Positions 33,331-46,804 of a stretch of DNA of 64,000 nucleotides are shown piece after piece. The DNA is from Botryotinia globosa (lineage: Eukaryota > Ascomycota > Leotiomycetes > Helotiales > Sclerotiniaceae), in assembly GCA_014898425.1 (NCBI GenBank), contig RCSZ01000012.1, forward strand, positions 62,001-126,000. Reading direction: 5' to 3'. The notes below the pieces were generated by a model. It was not told the origin of the DNA and did no database searches. It worked only from the letters and a program-made list of their open reading frames with translations. Made by a program: the position numbers and the translations under genes. Numbering within the stretch: the first letter of the stretch is position 1; each line of letters begins with the position of its first letter.

Positions 33331-36300
33331 AGGAGATTACCCTGAATAATATCTGCGAAATTGGTGGAATAAAGTTAGGGGTACTGTACAATTATGGCAA
33401 TATCAAGTCAAATAATACTTGGGGTTGGTTGATCTGGTGGTTCAATAATTAATTGTCAAAGGGAATGAGGGGCAGGGTAATAGTAAGAGTGGTGAAGTTG
33501 ATAGGACGCGGTTCGGTGGTGTCGTAGATAACCTTAGAGGATGGATGTGATGCCAGAATTGAACGCATTACATCAAATTCGTATATAAATTAATCTCGTT
33601 ATATTTTACTTTGCATTGTAAGATTACGTATTGTTGTACTGAGACCTGTCCATCACTTTTCATTTCGTTCCTATTACCTACTGATGATTGAGAAATACTT
33701 TAACAACTACTACAATGGAGAACTTCAAAGCTTATATGAAGGGATAGGCGCAGCTTCATCATTTGTTTATTGGTTACAATCAGTTCGTCTCTATTGGAAG
33801 CATCGGGATCATTCGAAGATTATGATGATTTCCAGCAAACTTCGCAAAGTTGCAAATGCTGTGAAATCATCCCCGTTCTACAACATGGAGATCTGAGTCG
33901 TTACTGTCAGCTCCGGGCAATTTCAATACAATACACTGGGCTAGAACATTTAGCCCACTTGCCAGCCTCAAGGCATAATTTCTTGATTGAATCTGATCTG
34001 GCAATATTGGTCAAAGATTGCTGATTCTACCCGGGAGTAGATTCTATATATCCCAGATTGTCGATCTGAATCTCGTTTGCTTCAAAGTTGATAGCTAAAC
34101 AGATGATATCAACCCATTTTGATAGAACGGAACTACTTGGATCATGGCTACGGAGTGTTTTGTCTGAATCTAGGAGCAAAATTCACCCACCATCTCTGTC
34201 AACTGTCTCGCGAATGGGGGAAGCAACAGACGATCATCTCGACCAGATTGTTCGACCTTGAGACCTTTTCAGAGCATATTGAGTCCTGGAGAAATAGGAG
34301 CTCAAGAACATTGTCAAACTTATAGTAAGATGCGACCAAAGGTATTAAGAGTTTCAGGTACCGAAAGTTCTTGGATCGATTGGCAGGGTAGGATCTCCTG
34401 GGATTGTGTCATTTGGTCCAACAAGAAGATGAAATATTAACATTTACAGACGCATTTTACTGAGCTTCGAAGAAAAGGATTCATTATCATTAATAGTATC
34501 ATTCTATTTGTCAACTATTGAGGGACGATTTTGGTTCTATATACAATCTCTTCACACCCCAGCTTTAGACTGGGCAACGTCTACCGTTGGTGTTCCAGTT
34601 ATATGGAATAGGATCAGTGGTCTGGATTTCCCAATCGACTGATCCGACAGCAGTGAGAGCAAAAAATACGTCGCTAGGGTCATAGGCATGATAGTATGTC
34701 TGTGAATAATGCAAAACCGGTCAGAAGAAGCGGTAGCAGTACCGAAAGTCTTGTATGAATGATTGATGGGTTATAGTTGTTTCATTTGTCATTTTATTCG
34801 TCATATACCCCATGTTTTATAGGAATATTTGCTCAATCCGGCAATTCAGTTATTTACGAGATATATGATGAACTTCTTGCTCCTTGAATATGCCCTTCGA
34901 AGCTGCAAACCGATGTAACAAATCAAGTGTCAAAGTGCAGCATCGAAAGCAGTGTCCTCAATTTTCCACGAGGTGGTTCCAAAATCAAAAGCCATTGTTT
35001 CCTCAAACACGGGAAAGATTCTATCATCTTTATTCTTCCAAACAAGCCCCCAGCAGGGATATTTTGGTAGTTATTTCATTCATGCTCTGCCAAATCATGA
35101 TATCCATTGGATTCGACTCTCAGCAATGATGGGAATCCAGCTCCCGTCGCGAATGATGGTTCCATATCTATTCATATCGCTCGATTATTCCCACCTTCAC
35201 AATAGAAGCATCGTGATACATGCAATTAAGTCTATAAAGGCCAGTAGAGAAGTGAAAACATAGGAGAGGGGGGCGTCTTAACGGGCAGGAGACGAGTTGG
35301 ATAAGTGCTATTTGGGGTTTAAGGGAGGCAAATATATGATGGAAGGAAGGATAAGACAAAAAGAATTTCCGTAGGTTTCGAGGCAAAATAGATTGCCAGC
35401 GCTGCATCCATTCTCTTCCCGATATTTAAAGGCTGTGAAATTTAGACACGATACAATACTAAGAGTCTCTATTCGCTGACATTTTCTCGAACCTTATTTC
35501 AAGAACAACGATTCGAGACAAGTACTCCATGAACACAAATATCTGTACCGCCATTCCCATTTAATCCGTCCCCAAAGTTAACCCCTTCATTTTCGGTTAC
35601 AAGAGGGGAGCTATATTTAGATGGTGTGGTTCTTGGTCAGGCTCAAAATTTTGTTTGTGCCAAGCAAGAATAGGGAAGTACTCTGAAGTAACTTTCTCGA
35701 TAGCCAACTAATTTCAATGTCTTAATGACTCTAGTTAGCACCACTTTAGATCTCATTAATGAAATGCAACACTTCATGTCACTTTCATTCCCATCACCAA
35801 AATCACCACCTATTACTACATTTCGGAACTTGAGCTCTAGATTTACATCAGTATTCCATCCCAGATATATTTCATCAACCCCTCGCCCTTCCAGAAACTT
35901 GGTCTATTCATTTGTCATAAACCATTCTCTGAATCTAAACGAAGTTCTTCATTTCACATATTTCTACAGTTGCTATGTCCGATTCTCCCGTACTCATGCC
36001 TTTTAATTATGACCGAACAATACCAAGCACTTGAATCCAAGTCAACGCATTCATATGTCATGGTATCCATTCATTTTCAATCTCTCCTCCTCCATCGACA
36101 ACTACCTAACTGAAACTAGCTTTTCACTCCCTTGCTACTTTTCACCATTGATCATCACAATAACATTACCAACCAACACGCACCAATCGTCTATGAATTA
36201 CCAGCACAGCATCCATTTATCGTCATCGCTTTTCCCCATGAAACCCTGCTTTCGGGACATCGGACCACTTCCGATGGCGGAGGTTTCTTCTACACACCGG

Positions 36301-36517
36301 CCGATGATTTCAGTAAGATCAAACTCTGCTTCCTCCATTCAGTATCAAATCAAACAAAGTTCCCCAACTCCTAGCTTAATGCCCAATTTATGCCTACAAA
36401 TGCCATTCGCGGCAATGGGCTCTTGCAAAAAATTGCCCTGCACCTGTTTTCATTTTCCAATTACAAGTTTCTTCTCCATGCCTTCGTCCCGATCGCATAG
36501 GGTTTCCCATTCTTCTC
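33331..36517. other. Intergenic (3.2 kb), no convincing gene
   Basis: The left end is the rhodanese promoter. Short frames at 33684-33896, 34119-34325, 34952-35263 and 36031-36561 have no recognisable motif and no splice-supported partners. The rightmost 300 bp is probably the NUP170 3'UTR. Confidence 0.5.
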
Positions 36518-39500
36518 TCATCGTAACCCCCCCAGCCCAATCCTCCTTCTCAACTCCATAATTCTCTGTCTCCCGACTGGATCATCTCTATAGGCAGCCG
36601 CACCCAACTCTGCCAAAATCTGTCCAATTTGATCTTGCTGCACCTCACCCCCAAAGACCCTCTTATTGTGTCTGATACAGTCCTCGTACCATTGCTCTGC
36701 TGAATATACAATGTGATTTGCGAGAACTATCCTATTTGTCCCAACGAATGGGTTGACCTCATTGTAAAACATTCCTTCTAAGACGTTGATTATTGTGTCA
36801 AAGTCAAAGGAGACACTGATAAACAAATCTGGTACCCAGTTTGTAGGACCTGGATGGGCGTGTTCAGCTGCGTAAGTTTCGACGAGGGGGATGAGGATGC
36901 TAGGAGAGAAGACGATTTCATATCCAGAAAGCTTTTGCGACATTTCACGGATGATGTTTACGATAGCTTCATAAGGACGTTCAGTTTGTGCTTGCGGGTC
37001 TTCTTCTACACGGGCCTGTATTGACTGTAGAAGTTGTTCCCACATAGTCCGGATATCAGCCTGGTTGTGGTGATTGGCAGCTGCAAATATTTGGAGACAG
37101 ATATCATAGTATTGGCCTTGGTCGGCATATTCATTGAAAAGCTGGAAGATGTTAGCAATGTGCAAGCGAGTGAGGATGGGGTGGTAACTTACAACAGAGA
37201 GTGGTTGAATGGCGCCGTCAAGATCTTGAACCACGGAATCTTTACGTGCTTGAGGAATTCTAGGATCGGCTCTCAAGCGTTGCAACAATTCATGTTGAAT
37301 ACTAGCAACGTCCAGCAATTCACCAGCCTCATGCAGCATGATTTGTCGCGCCTGTCTGTGGATGGCACCGCCTTGTGTTTGAGCATTGGCCTTGGCTCTA
37401 CTTAAGTATTCGATTCTCCTTTGCAAGGAAATGGGAAGTTCACTCTTAGCCAAAGTGAGCTGTACACCAGCAGCGGAAGAGTAATCTTCTCGGTGAACGT
37501 AGTATTTCCAAAGCAGGTCGGAATTCTCCGTGCTTTCGCTGGCAGTTCGCTCGAGATATTTAACGATGAACGGCGAGTCTGTGGCAATAATTCTCTCCAT
37601 CCAGCCTTGTTGAAGGTACCAATCAAATAGGTCGTATTGAAAGACCTCATCGTCAGACTCGTCAACAACTTGATGTGCTTCTTCGCGCATTCTAGCTTGG
37701 GTGCTTTGTCTACCATCAATCATTTCCGGTGCGTTCCCAGTGTCGTTGTCGACAGCAGTCAAAATCTCCTTTACTATGTTATAACAGTCCTTGCGGAACT
37801 CGAAGAAACTTGCTCGATGGTCGTCGGCAGGTCTGCCATCATTAAGCCACGACAGAGCTTTGTTGCCACGATCGGATTCGTGAGCAACAAGTAGTGCCAG
37901 GCTGATTGCACCGGCATAGAATTGATTGGCGGCAAATTGAGCACAAGCGCTGTACAAATTGTCATGAGATAAAACACCGGCGACTTCCTGAAATAGTCGA
38001 ACACTCTCATTGAGAAGTGCCCTTCCGTGATCAGATGAAGGTCCGACGCTAGTCGCTCGTTGCAGCTGTTCTTGGGCCCTGAAAATAATGACATCGTCAG
38101 GACTACAGAAAGTACCGCAGCGTCTTCTCAGAGCCTCGGCGACTGTATCAACATTTGAGCCTTGGGCAATGTTACGATTCACAATCTCCTTTACCAGCAA
38201 TTTCGCCAAATTTTTGCCATTATCAGTAGAGAACAACAGTTCAAATGTTAGTTCTCGGAGTTGTTGTTTCGTTGTATCATCTAGCGCAGCCCAAATGTCA
38301 TCGACTCGTTCCTCGAAAAACATTTGAACAAAAGATATTCCTTCCACAATGCTCGTGTTAAGGATTTGCAGTGAATGCAATGCTTGGTGTTCGCCCTGCA
38401 GAGCAAGATCCTCCTGTTGACTTGTGACACGATTAAGACCCTCGGGCCCAGACAGCCCCTCAATGAACGTTTTGTTGTCCTCCAAGAACTTTGACAATTT
38501 CATAAGTTCATCTTGAACAGCGCCTAGCTTCTTTTTATCAATTGTTGGTTTTATAGCAACCACCTCCTTGGTAATTTCCATTTTTATGACCGGAGATTTC
38601 CAAAGACCACGGACCAATCTAGCCATATAGAGAGCAAGCCCATCGTGTCTCGAAGAAGGCCGCACGTTTTCAATAGCTTGGGAAGGTCCCTCGACAACCA
38701 TATTTTGGTCCATAGACGCACGTCCACCATGCTCAACGAATGCTCTCCTAGCAGCTTCAATTGTGTCTGGATCTGCTATCCTTCTCTCCCCGACTACCGA
38801 AGCATCGCCACCCTGTCCACACGCTACGGCTAAAGCAGTCGCGGTCGTTTCCCCTCTACCATATTGTCGAATGAATTTCTTAATCTCTGTTTCTCCATCA
38901 TCAAATCCACTTCGAATTGCAGAGGCAAATATGTCTACAAGTCGTCGGCGTCGAACGATATGAATCCCAGAATTTGTCATAATTGCTATTTCCGGGGTGG
39001 GAAGATCGTACTGAGTTGCGAGTTCATTTCCGAAGCCCAGGGGTTGATCTGAAGCAGCGAAAGGTTTTGTCACAAGACCAATAGCCTCAGCACGACTGCC
39101 CATCTCCAGCCAAAATGCCGATTCACAATATCGCAAGCCTTGTTGGGCGGCCATGTCTCGTGCCTGCGCTGCTATCCGACCTGTATCTGGAGCCGACAGA
39201 AAAAGAGCATCACTCCCATCACGAGTCTCCTTGGAAACGAAACAGAAGAAGAAACCTGGAGGGTATCGAAGACCTTTGCGGGTATGTGCTAGTGCGTCAG
39301 AGCTCGTCTCGATCGCTGGCTCGAGTCCAGGATAAGGTCTTGTTCCCGGCCGATCAATCCGGGGTGGGAATCTAATGTGTTGGACCTGCATACTTTGTGG
39401 AGCTCCCTGGCCAGTTTGGAAACCGTAAGCATAACCCCGAGTAGCACTTAGAAACAAGCGACATCCAGATGTAGTAGTAGCCATAAGATGGAGCTTGAGT

Positions 39501-40686
39501 CCTTCTTTTGCAGATATAGGACTAATCGAAACGATTCGCATATGAGACGATAAGAGGGGCGAGGCCGAAATCATGTGAGAGATGTCTCTCAGTATATCTT
39601 GTCGCTTTTTATCAATGACTTGTGTCAAAGTGGTAGCGCTATCCATGTGGAATGTTCGAATGGTGGATTCGGAGGAAAGAGTATATAGCAAGCGACGGGT
39701 GTCATCCACAACCATATCCACCACAACTTCAGTCGTCGCGCGACCCCAAGGTATGGGTACCAAAGATGTGTATCCAGGACTCGTGTGATTGAGCTTTCCA
39801 GTTTTATTTGAAAACCATTTATCTTCATTTTGATATGTAAGCTCGTACACCTGGTTGGCTCCTCCCGCGAAAAATATGCGCCCCGTGTCTGTTGATCCTT
39901 CAATTACTGTGACATCAAGTCCTCTGATGGAAAGCGTCATGCCGGTTCTATAAAGCTCCAAATTTCTATTCCCATGCTCATCAACTCCATCTGCGACACC
40001 CAACAAAATGATATCTTGAGTGGTTGCGACAACCACAATGTGCGTGATGGCTTCAATGAAAACTCCTTTGCGCGGTATCACCAGTTTCACAGCTCTGATA
40101 CCATTTGGTTGGTCCTCAAATCCTCGCAGCGTTGGATTTGGACTGGTATAGTCCCATAAGTATAATGCGTTGTCGATAGCTGCCCATGCATGATTTAACT
40201 CCGCAAAAAGCCCCATCGATGTCCCGAAAGAAGCATTATTGTATTGGTCGTAAATCGTATCTGGAATATCGTACATCCTCATCTTTTGGAAAGGAACCCA
40301 AGCGGGATCGGAGACAGGAGATGGAAGTTCATAATCAGACGAGATGCCCTCTGCGAAACTATTAGCTGTGTATCCTATACAAACTTTAATGTGAACTCAC
40401 GCTTGACATAGCTATCAAGATCAGGAAAGCTTGATTCTCTTTGCAGAACTTCGTTGATAGTTTTCGCGGCTCGTGAAATGGGTAATAAGGGTTGCGGTAG
40501 AATTTGAGGTTGAATTAGAGGAGGTACTGGGCCGTCTCGAGGTGGAGTTGGCTCGCGTCCAGCATGCGGTTGCGGTGGTCGAAAAAGAGGAGGTTGTGGT
40601 GGAGGAGGTTGATTGAATCTCGGAGGAGCAGGTGTCATGAAATATGTACCTGGTAAAGGTCTCTGTGGTGTTCCTGGAAGAGCCAT
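36518..40686 (-). CDS. NUP170: Nucleoporin Nup170/Nup155 (inner ring of the nuclear pore)
   Basis: Large scaffold nucleoporin of the inner ring; it anchors the pore to the nuclear membrane and binds Nup53/59-type linkers. Exons 40401-40686, 37193-40350 and 36518-37141 give 1355 aa, within the family's usual size. The N-terminal ~70 residues are Pro-rich (PPPPQPPLFRPPQP). A beta-propeller follows, with PDTIYDQYNNASFGTSMGLF and LNHAWAAIDNALYLWDY, the conserved Nup155 opening. The C-terminal half is an alpha-solenoid ending RRRIGLGGLR. The start is the first ATG in frame (MALPGTPQRP). The second intron (37142-37192) is 51 bp, a multiple of three and stop-free, with GTAAGT, GCTAAC and CAG signals, so an intron-retained form would read through. 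Confidence 0.95.
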
Positions 40687-41575
40687 TCTTCCTTTTCTCC
40701 CTCTTTGGCTGGTGGTCAACCAATCTTTAAATAAGTACTGTCGCGAGAAGGAATCTTGCAGAAGATGGAATTAGAGATTAGAAAAACTTCATGAAGAAAG
40801 AAGCGATTGAGTCGTGATGATATGGTAATCTTCAAAGTTATGCGATGGAGGCAAATGATTGTAAAAATTCGAAGATGAATCGAGGGCAAGGTTAATATTT
40901 GTATACCTGCAGCTGTATATTTTTTCTGTTTTAGAGCTACAACTCTCTCTCTAGATGAGCCTCGCGACGCGGTCGAAGCTTCCAGGATAAATATTTATTC
41001 GAGGCACGTGACGGGTTGTAAAAAACAATAGAGTAGAGATTGGCCATGGGTAGAATGGGTTTTACAACAAATCTAGGTAGAAAATTGAAAGATGATCAAT
41101 AAATGAGAAATACTCTGCTAGCTAGATGTGTAGGTAGTAGGATGGAACATCTGTACGCCATATTTGTTAGAGTTTTACTTCAACGTAAGGACTTTCTTTT
41201 TTACAATTCACTTGTTGAGGAAGTCATTACCATTACAATTAGCCATATAGGTAACAGTGAATAAGCATCAACTCCCACATACCCTTTCTAATGCTCAATG
41301 TGTTCGACATCGGTCCCGGGATACACAGCGCTGAGTATAGTGTCATATTGATATTGACTGGATACGAGGTACGCTTTTCATCCATCTCGAAAAAGCCAGA
41401 GGAGATTTAATCTATAGTTCCTTCTCATCAGTTCTTCACTGTCATCATGAACCCATTTCACCCAATTCCTAGCATAAGACATCTATCTAGTAATTTGTGC
41501 AATTCGTTCATCCGCCACTCGTCCTCCACTCTTCGTTTCGCCCCTCAGCCTGATCAAGCTGTTTCGATTATTGAA
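40687..41575. promoter_or_regulatory. NUP170 upstream region and ketoreductase 3' flank
   Basis: About 0.9 kb lies between the NUP170 start and the stop of the next minus-strand gene. A palindromic CACGTG (41005-41010, in GCACGTGAC) could bind a bHLH factor. Short frames here overlap the neighbour's 3' end antisense. No gene seen. Confidence 0.35.
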
Positions 41576-42642
41576 TCATGCCTTCTTAGCATCCCTTTCG
41601 GCTTTCTTCAAAGCTCTGGTTCTGATACTCTGGTGCATGCCTTTATTTTGATCTACTACAAACGACCCCCCAACTCCTAAGGTATTTTCTAACCACCATT
41701 GCATTAACGCATGACCCCAAAATGGTGTACTTGTATAAGCCATTTTCTGAGCTCCTCCACTTCTACCAATCTTGGCCAGAGTAGTCTTGACAAATGTTCT
41801 TGGGTTTGGAATAAACATGCTAGTACGTCGAATCTTGCTCATGGCGGTAGTAACAAGGTAGCTCAATACTAACTCGACGTCGACGCCTGTGCCCTTAAGT
41901 TCGCCTCCAAGGGATGTTGACCATTGTTGTAAGAATGCCTTGCTTCCAGAGTATGTAGCTAGTAATGGAGTCGGTAACCACCCACCAAATGAACCCATAG
42001 TTAAGATCAATCCGCGTTTGCGTTGAACCATTCCAGGTGCTACAATTTGAGTAACTCGAAGTGTACCTGTGCAGTTGATGGTAATGATATCTCTTATTTC
42101 CTCCTTTGGTGTCTGAATAAATGGCACTGGAATGCTGTGACTTTGTCCAACATTGTTGACCAAGATTCCTACATCAAGTCCATCAACAAGAGCCTTCAAC
42201 TTTGCATAATCCTCATCCCGATTGGCAGCAAAATCCATGGCAAGAATCTTTGTCTGGATATTTGAACCGGCATATTTGGTTTGAATTTCGGAGGCAAGAG
42301 TTTGAAGTTTCGATTCGGTGCGGGAGACAAGGACAATATTGAATCCTTTCTGGGCAAGTTGAATTGCATATTCTTTGCCGAGACCATCAGAAGCACCAGT
42401 CACTATTGCCCAAGTTCCTTTCTTTCCATAGGTTCGAAGCTATTTAAAGAATGTTAGTCAACTTTACCAAGCTGCAACTGTTTGGTACTTCAAGTATCAG
42501 GGATCCTTACATTCTTTCCTGATAGGACGAAAAGACTCAACAAAAGCTGGATGTAGCTAATGACTTTGCCAGCGACAATGAAAGCTCCAATACCAGCAAG
42601 TCCAGTAAGGGCAGCCTTTGGCAGAATAGTATCGAGAACCAT
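41576..42642 (-). CDS. IFA38: Very-long-chain 3-oxoacyl-CoA reductase (fatty-acid elongation)
   Basis: ER-membrane short-chain dehydrogenase that reduces 3-ketoacyl-CoA with NADPH, the second step of each very-long-chain fatty-acid elongation cycle, feeding sphingolipids. Exons 42511-42642 and 41576-42439 give 331 aa. Residues 10-40 form the membrane anchor ([17 protein letters not shown] onward). The cofactor motif TGASDGLG lies at 58-65, NNVG near 139, and the catalytic residues are S194, Y207 and K211 (YSGSK). The C-terminus is basic ([10 protein letters not shown]), like ER-retained relatives. The start is the first true ATG; upstream in-frame TTG codons are not plausible. It is divergent with ERG28, 424 bp between start codons. 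Confidence 0.95.
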
Positions 42643-43066
42643 TGTGTCAATTGTCAATGAATTGAAGGAAGAGGAAGACAATTCAGAGAAATGTTGAGGC
42701 CACCAGGACTTAGAAATAGGTGACTGACGACTTTGGACTACAGTAATTTTAGGTGAGGAAATCCGCTAAATTTCAGCCCAGCATTCATTCATTCATGATA
42801 AGACCGAGTAGCCTCGTAGCATCTCACTATTGGAGATACTCGAGGCACTAACAATGTCTAACATGATTTGCCAATAGTGCGGGACCACGCGAGCTTAGTG
42901 CTCAACCCCTGTACAAGGCTGATCTTTGAACTTTAATTTTTGTTTACTTCGTTGTGCAGACTGGACTCTTCTCGGATTTTGATTTACATCGGCGCGATCC
43001 TATTATCACGGCACAAACACCTTTCCATCTGATCCACGAGCGGATATTCAAATACAGTTTCTCAAC
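42643..43066. promoter_or_regulatory. Shared divergent promoter, ketoreductase / ERG28
   Basis: These 424 bp separate two start codons pointing away from each other, so both 5'UTRs and promoters must fit here. It has a short ATTC run (ATTCATTCATTC, near 42783) and an ATTATCACGGCAC stretch (about 43001-43013), which loosely resembles a fungal sterol-regulatory element core. That resemblance is weak and unproven. Confidence 0.45.
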
Positions 43067-43591
43067 ATGAGTTCCCTCACTAGCCTCACTGCATACTTGC
43101 CTCAACATGAGGGTGTGCTTCCCCAATGGCTTCTTTTCGTGAGTACCACCGTCCTTTCCTCATATATGGACTCAGCACTAACCTAACTCTAGATCTCCGT
43201 AACTTCTCTTTTCAACACCGTCCAATGCTATTTCACTCTCCACTTTAACTCCCAAATCTATAACGCCATCCCCAAATCCAATACACCCCTTGGCAAAGGT
43301 ACCTCCCAATCCTACCCTTTAACCACATCTGCCACTCCTCTCTCTTCGCGCACATTCGGAACATGGACTCTCATCACTGCGATTGTTCGTCTTCAAACCG
43401 CATATTATATTAGCAACCCACAAATATATCAATTGGGATATGCGACGTTCATTGTTGCGTGGTTACATTTCATGGGAGAGTGGTTGGTGTTTGGCACTAC
43501 GAAGATGGGCAGAGGATTAGCAGGACCAGCCGCAGTGTCAACGGGGACTTTGATTTGGATGTGGGCGCAATGGGGATTCTATGTCAAATAA
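43067..43591 (+). CDS. ERG28: Ergosterol biosynthesis scaffold protein ERG28
   Basis: ER-membrane scaffold that tethers the C4-demethylation enzymes (Erg25, Erg26, Erg27) in sterol synthesis. Exons 43067-43138 (24 codons) and 43193-43591 give 156 aa, typical of the family. The protein opens MSSLTSLTAYLPQHEGVLPQ. It has TPLSSRTFGTWTLITAIVRL, YYISNPQIYQLGYATF and AWLHFMGEWLVFGT, and ends TGTLIWMWAQWGFYVK, all family landmarks. About four hydrophobic segments are visible. The second exon has no early in-frame ATG, so simple ORF calling misses most of it. It is divergent with the ketoreductase gene. Confidence 0.95.
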
Positions 43592-45814
43592 GGGAATGGG
43601 ATGAAAAGAAGAGACTATATATAATGAGTCGATTTGGATGCCGTAGTTAAGTCCGCATTCAATGCATTCTGGCGGTTTTGAGGATGGTAACAACTATTGA
43701 GATCCTTCAAAAGGGGTCAGTTCTTCCCGAAACTATTAGCTAAGACTTATTACATGCGACAGTTGACTTGTACAACAGGACAAGATCCGAATTTTCTCCA
43801 AAACGCGCAAATTCATTTCACACGAAGTTATATGCCCAAGGTGTATGTTGGTGTGGAATAGGCATTTCACATCTCATTTATGTTATGATATCAGAATTAT
43901 ATTACTTTCGGCAGTCAAAAGGCTCTGAACGTTCAGATATGTTTGTTTTCATTCTAGGTCGACTTAGTGAGGGATCTGAGTAGAGACCAGCTTAATTATT
44001 ATTAGTTATTGTTTTGTTATTTATTTCTTGTTTTTATTGAAAGGATTTTTATTGAATTTCTGGTTAAACAATGCCATGATTTACGTGTATGAAATGCTCG
44101 CTGCAGACTTAATACCTTGTTTCTCAAAATTGTGGGCGAGATTGTCCTGTGGATCGTCTGACTCGTCCTCGGAATTGTCAAACTCGTCATCCAAATCGTC
44201 CGAACTATCTGATTTTTTCTGTATTATCTGACTCATCCTCAAAATCGTTGTCAAACTAGTCCTCAACCATACAAAGACCTGCCATGTTGTAATGAATTTG
44301 TATAGTCAAGTTTGAATCGTCCAAGATGGCAAAAGAGAAACAGGAAACTTCAGACATGATGAATAAAGCGTCTATTCCTTCTGAGGAGTGGTTAAAAAAG
44401 TTGGCTGAATAGCGAAGATTTTGTGAAATAGTAGAGATCGGAATCTTGAATATTTGAGAGTGTGTATGTAATGGGGTGACGGTGAGTGAGTTGCTGAGGA
44501 AAGATATAGATGTAAGTAACCAAGAGGCATCTATCTTATAGTCACATTGTCGACGTTCATGCGAGTAATAACTTTGTCTTTGCGAGGCCAGAACAATGTT
44601 ATTGCCATTTCTCAACGCAACATGGCATTGTTCAGCTCTTGTTCCTCGAATTTTAAAAATCGAGTCTATCATCCTGAAAAGTTTGCTGGAGTAAAGCGTG
44701 TTGTTCCTTGATTGTTTGTTAATCATAACCTCTTTCAACGCCTTGCTACCCTACAATTCTCGTAAGCAATTTGTAAAGAGCTTTCGCAGTTGGTGGTGGA
44801 AACCCATCAGAGAGTATGCTCGAGTAGATTATCATATTCTCGACTTTATTTTATGTGGGCACAGGTGCAGCCAACGATGCTAACGGAAAAGAACGGCGAA
44901 AGACAAACACAAAAGTAAGATGGAAAAGAGCATGACTTAGTCACAATGACATGTGCTGTAGGATTATTGCGCCGTTGATTCGCCGTTGAATCTTCTGAGT
45001 GAATCGCAAATAGAGCCGACTAGTTTGAAATAAAGAAGACTATCAAGTTCATAAGCGACAGGTAGCAAGAATATTCTATACTGTAATTTCATTGTGGTGT
45101 AGTCCATTGAAGCGAATAGGGGATTGTATTCACGTGATTTGTGGATATATTTCGGCATGCACGGACAAACGCGGGTTTAGATTGAAACTCGGGGATCTCT
45201 TATCGATCGAATTGAAAGATACCTACCACATCCGTCATTATTTCAAGAGGGGAGGGAATCGACATGAATTAACGAATGATGACATGACATGGCGTGGCAT
45301 GGCATGGCATGACACGGCATGACGTTCAACGCTTTCTCTAATCACAATTGCCGTCCATCGTACATCCTCCTCGATATCTTCTCCATTCATTAGAAGAAGT
45401 TACATTGCATAGGTACACTTTTAGCATCTCGAGTTTGATATCTCACCCTACTCACAGTCTTATCTCATAGGACAAAGAAAAGAACTACCGACTATCATTC
45501 GAGTTCATTGCATCTGCATCTCACCGAACAATGCAGATAGTTATTTGATTAGAAAGTCTAGATCGTTTTTACGGCTACGAGGCTCGAAGGTAATCCATCG
45601 GATTTACTCCTGATTCAACATCATTCGACGTACCCACGATTCTCGTATTTGTCTGATGCTTTCCTGCCCTCAAATTTCACTGAGACTTATCACTGAGAAC
45701 TATTGCAACTCTCTAATTAACAGAAGGGTTGAGCTTGTTACATATAAATTTGCTTGGCTTTGGCCAAAACCATACATTCTTCAATATACTATTTGGCATT
45801 CAAAAGTCAACAAA
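43592..45814. other. Intergenic (2.2 kb)
   Basis: Holds a Ser/Asp-coding low-complexity patch on the minus strand (about 44130-44240, repeated TCGTC/TCATC triplets) and a short GGCAT pentamer run at about 45285-45320. The remainder shows no recognisable gene. The last few hundred bases are the F-box gene promoter. Confidence 0.5.
45285..45320 (+). repeat. Short pentanucleotide run (GGCAT)n
   Basis: About seven degenerate copies of GGCAT/GACAT (ATGACATGGCGTGGCATGGC and onward) form a short simple tract about 500 bp upstream of the F-box gene. Confidence 0.7.
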
Positions 45815-46804
45815 ATGGTGAATAGTTTCACCGGAATTGCTTCAATACCTAATGAGGTCAGTGTTTCGTTTTGACTAGCCCTATGAACTAGCTGGCTAAC
45901 AATATCAAAGCTCCTCATCAATGTCCTTTCACTCTTTTCTACCCGTCGACTTCTTCCTCTCGCATGCACCTGCCATCGTTTCCATGATCTCATAATCCGA
46001 ATCATACATCATCGCCTCATTGCAGCGGCGTCTTTAAAGAATCACAAATTGATACTTGAATGTTTTCATCCCTCTACGAAACTTATCACCCCATACGCTT
46101 TGTGCAATTATCTCGGCACAGATGGACTAAGTGACGACGTTGTTGGGGAGGGAGATATTTATAAAGATGTCAACAGTACAGGGAGATTAGGTAAAATGGC
46201 CGGTCTATATTCGCGCTTCAGGCCACTTCAGTCTGAAGAAAGAATACGACATCTGGCAGGTAGTGCTAGATCGACCCTCCTACCGGAACCTAAAGATGGA
46301 CTCGTATCCCAAATGGTCGATCTCGAGTCGCATGAACTTTTCTCGCAACTTTGCACCATCACCAATATCGTTAAAGTTGGTCCGAAACGAGGACTGTTTC
46401 TGAGTTGCGTTAACATTGGTGAGGGAGTCATAAGAGTCTTCAGAGACTGGCTGTCTGACCGCGATGAGGCGAATAAGAGGCATATTGACAGCCCAGAGGA
46501 ACGTGAGAACCGGCTCTTATGGACCGATGCCGAGAAACATGTTGGATTGAAATTTAAAGTCTCTAAGTGGGAAGAAGCACCTGCTCCAATCCTGCTACAC
46601 CGTGATGAGGAAGCTCCTGTTTTCTATAAGCTTCAATATGAAGGTAAGCCGTGTTTGCAAGAGATTGAAGGGGAAAGTACTGATGCTTTTCTTTCAGAAT
46701 TGGTCCTAAGAACAACGCAGCTTCTTCTTCATGTCGAAGAATCTTTGACAAGAGAAGTAGGGCACTCGAGTAAGGCAATCGTGATAGGTTCTTGGGATTA
46801 TTGA
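45815..46804 (+). CDS. F-box domain protein
   Basis: Probable substrate receptor of an SCF ubiquitin ligase. Exons 45815-45856 (14 codons) and 45911-46804 give 311 aa; the 54-bp intron has GTCAGT, GGCTAAC and AAAG signals. Residues about 11-50 form the F-box: SIPNELLINVLSLF, then RRLLPLACTCHRFHDL, the usual Pro-x-E-hydrophobic pattern with a Cys-x-Cys/Arg-Phe core. The rest resembles lineage-expanded fungal F-box proteins with no WD, LRR or Kelch repeats. The tail includes GLFLSCVNIGEGV and repeated acidic/aromatic segments. The target is unknown. Without the first exon the F-box would lose its leading IPNE, which supports the spliced model. Confidence 0.85.

Noticed and set aside
36031..36561. 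176-codon plus-strand ORF
   Set aside because: It overlaps the 3' end of NUP170 antisense and is Ser/Pro-rich without recognisable features; the NUP170 model explains the region.
44081..44266. Acidic Ser/Asp-rich minus ORF (61 codons)
   Set aside because: Low-complexity triplet repeats of GAC/GAT/GAG explain it, and other frames are equally repetitive; no start context or splice partner.
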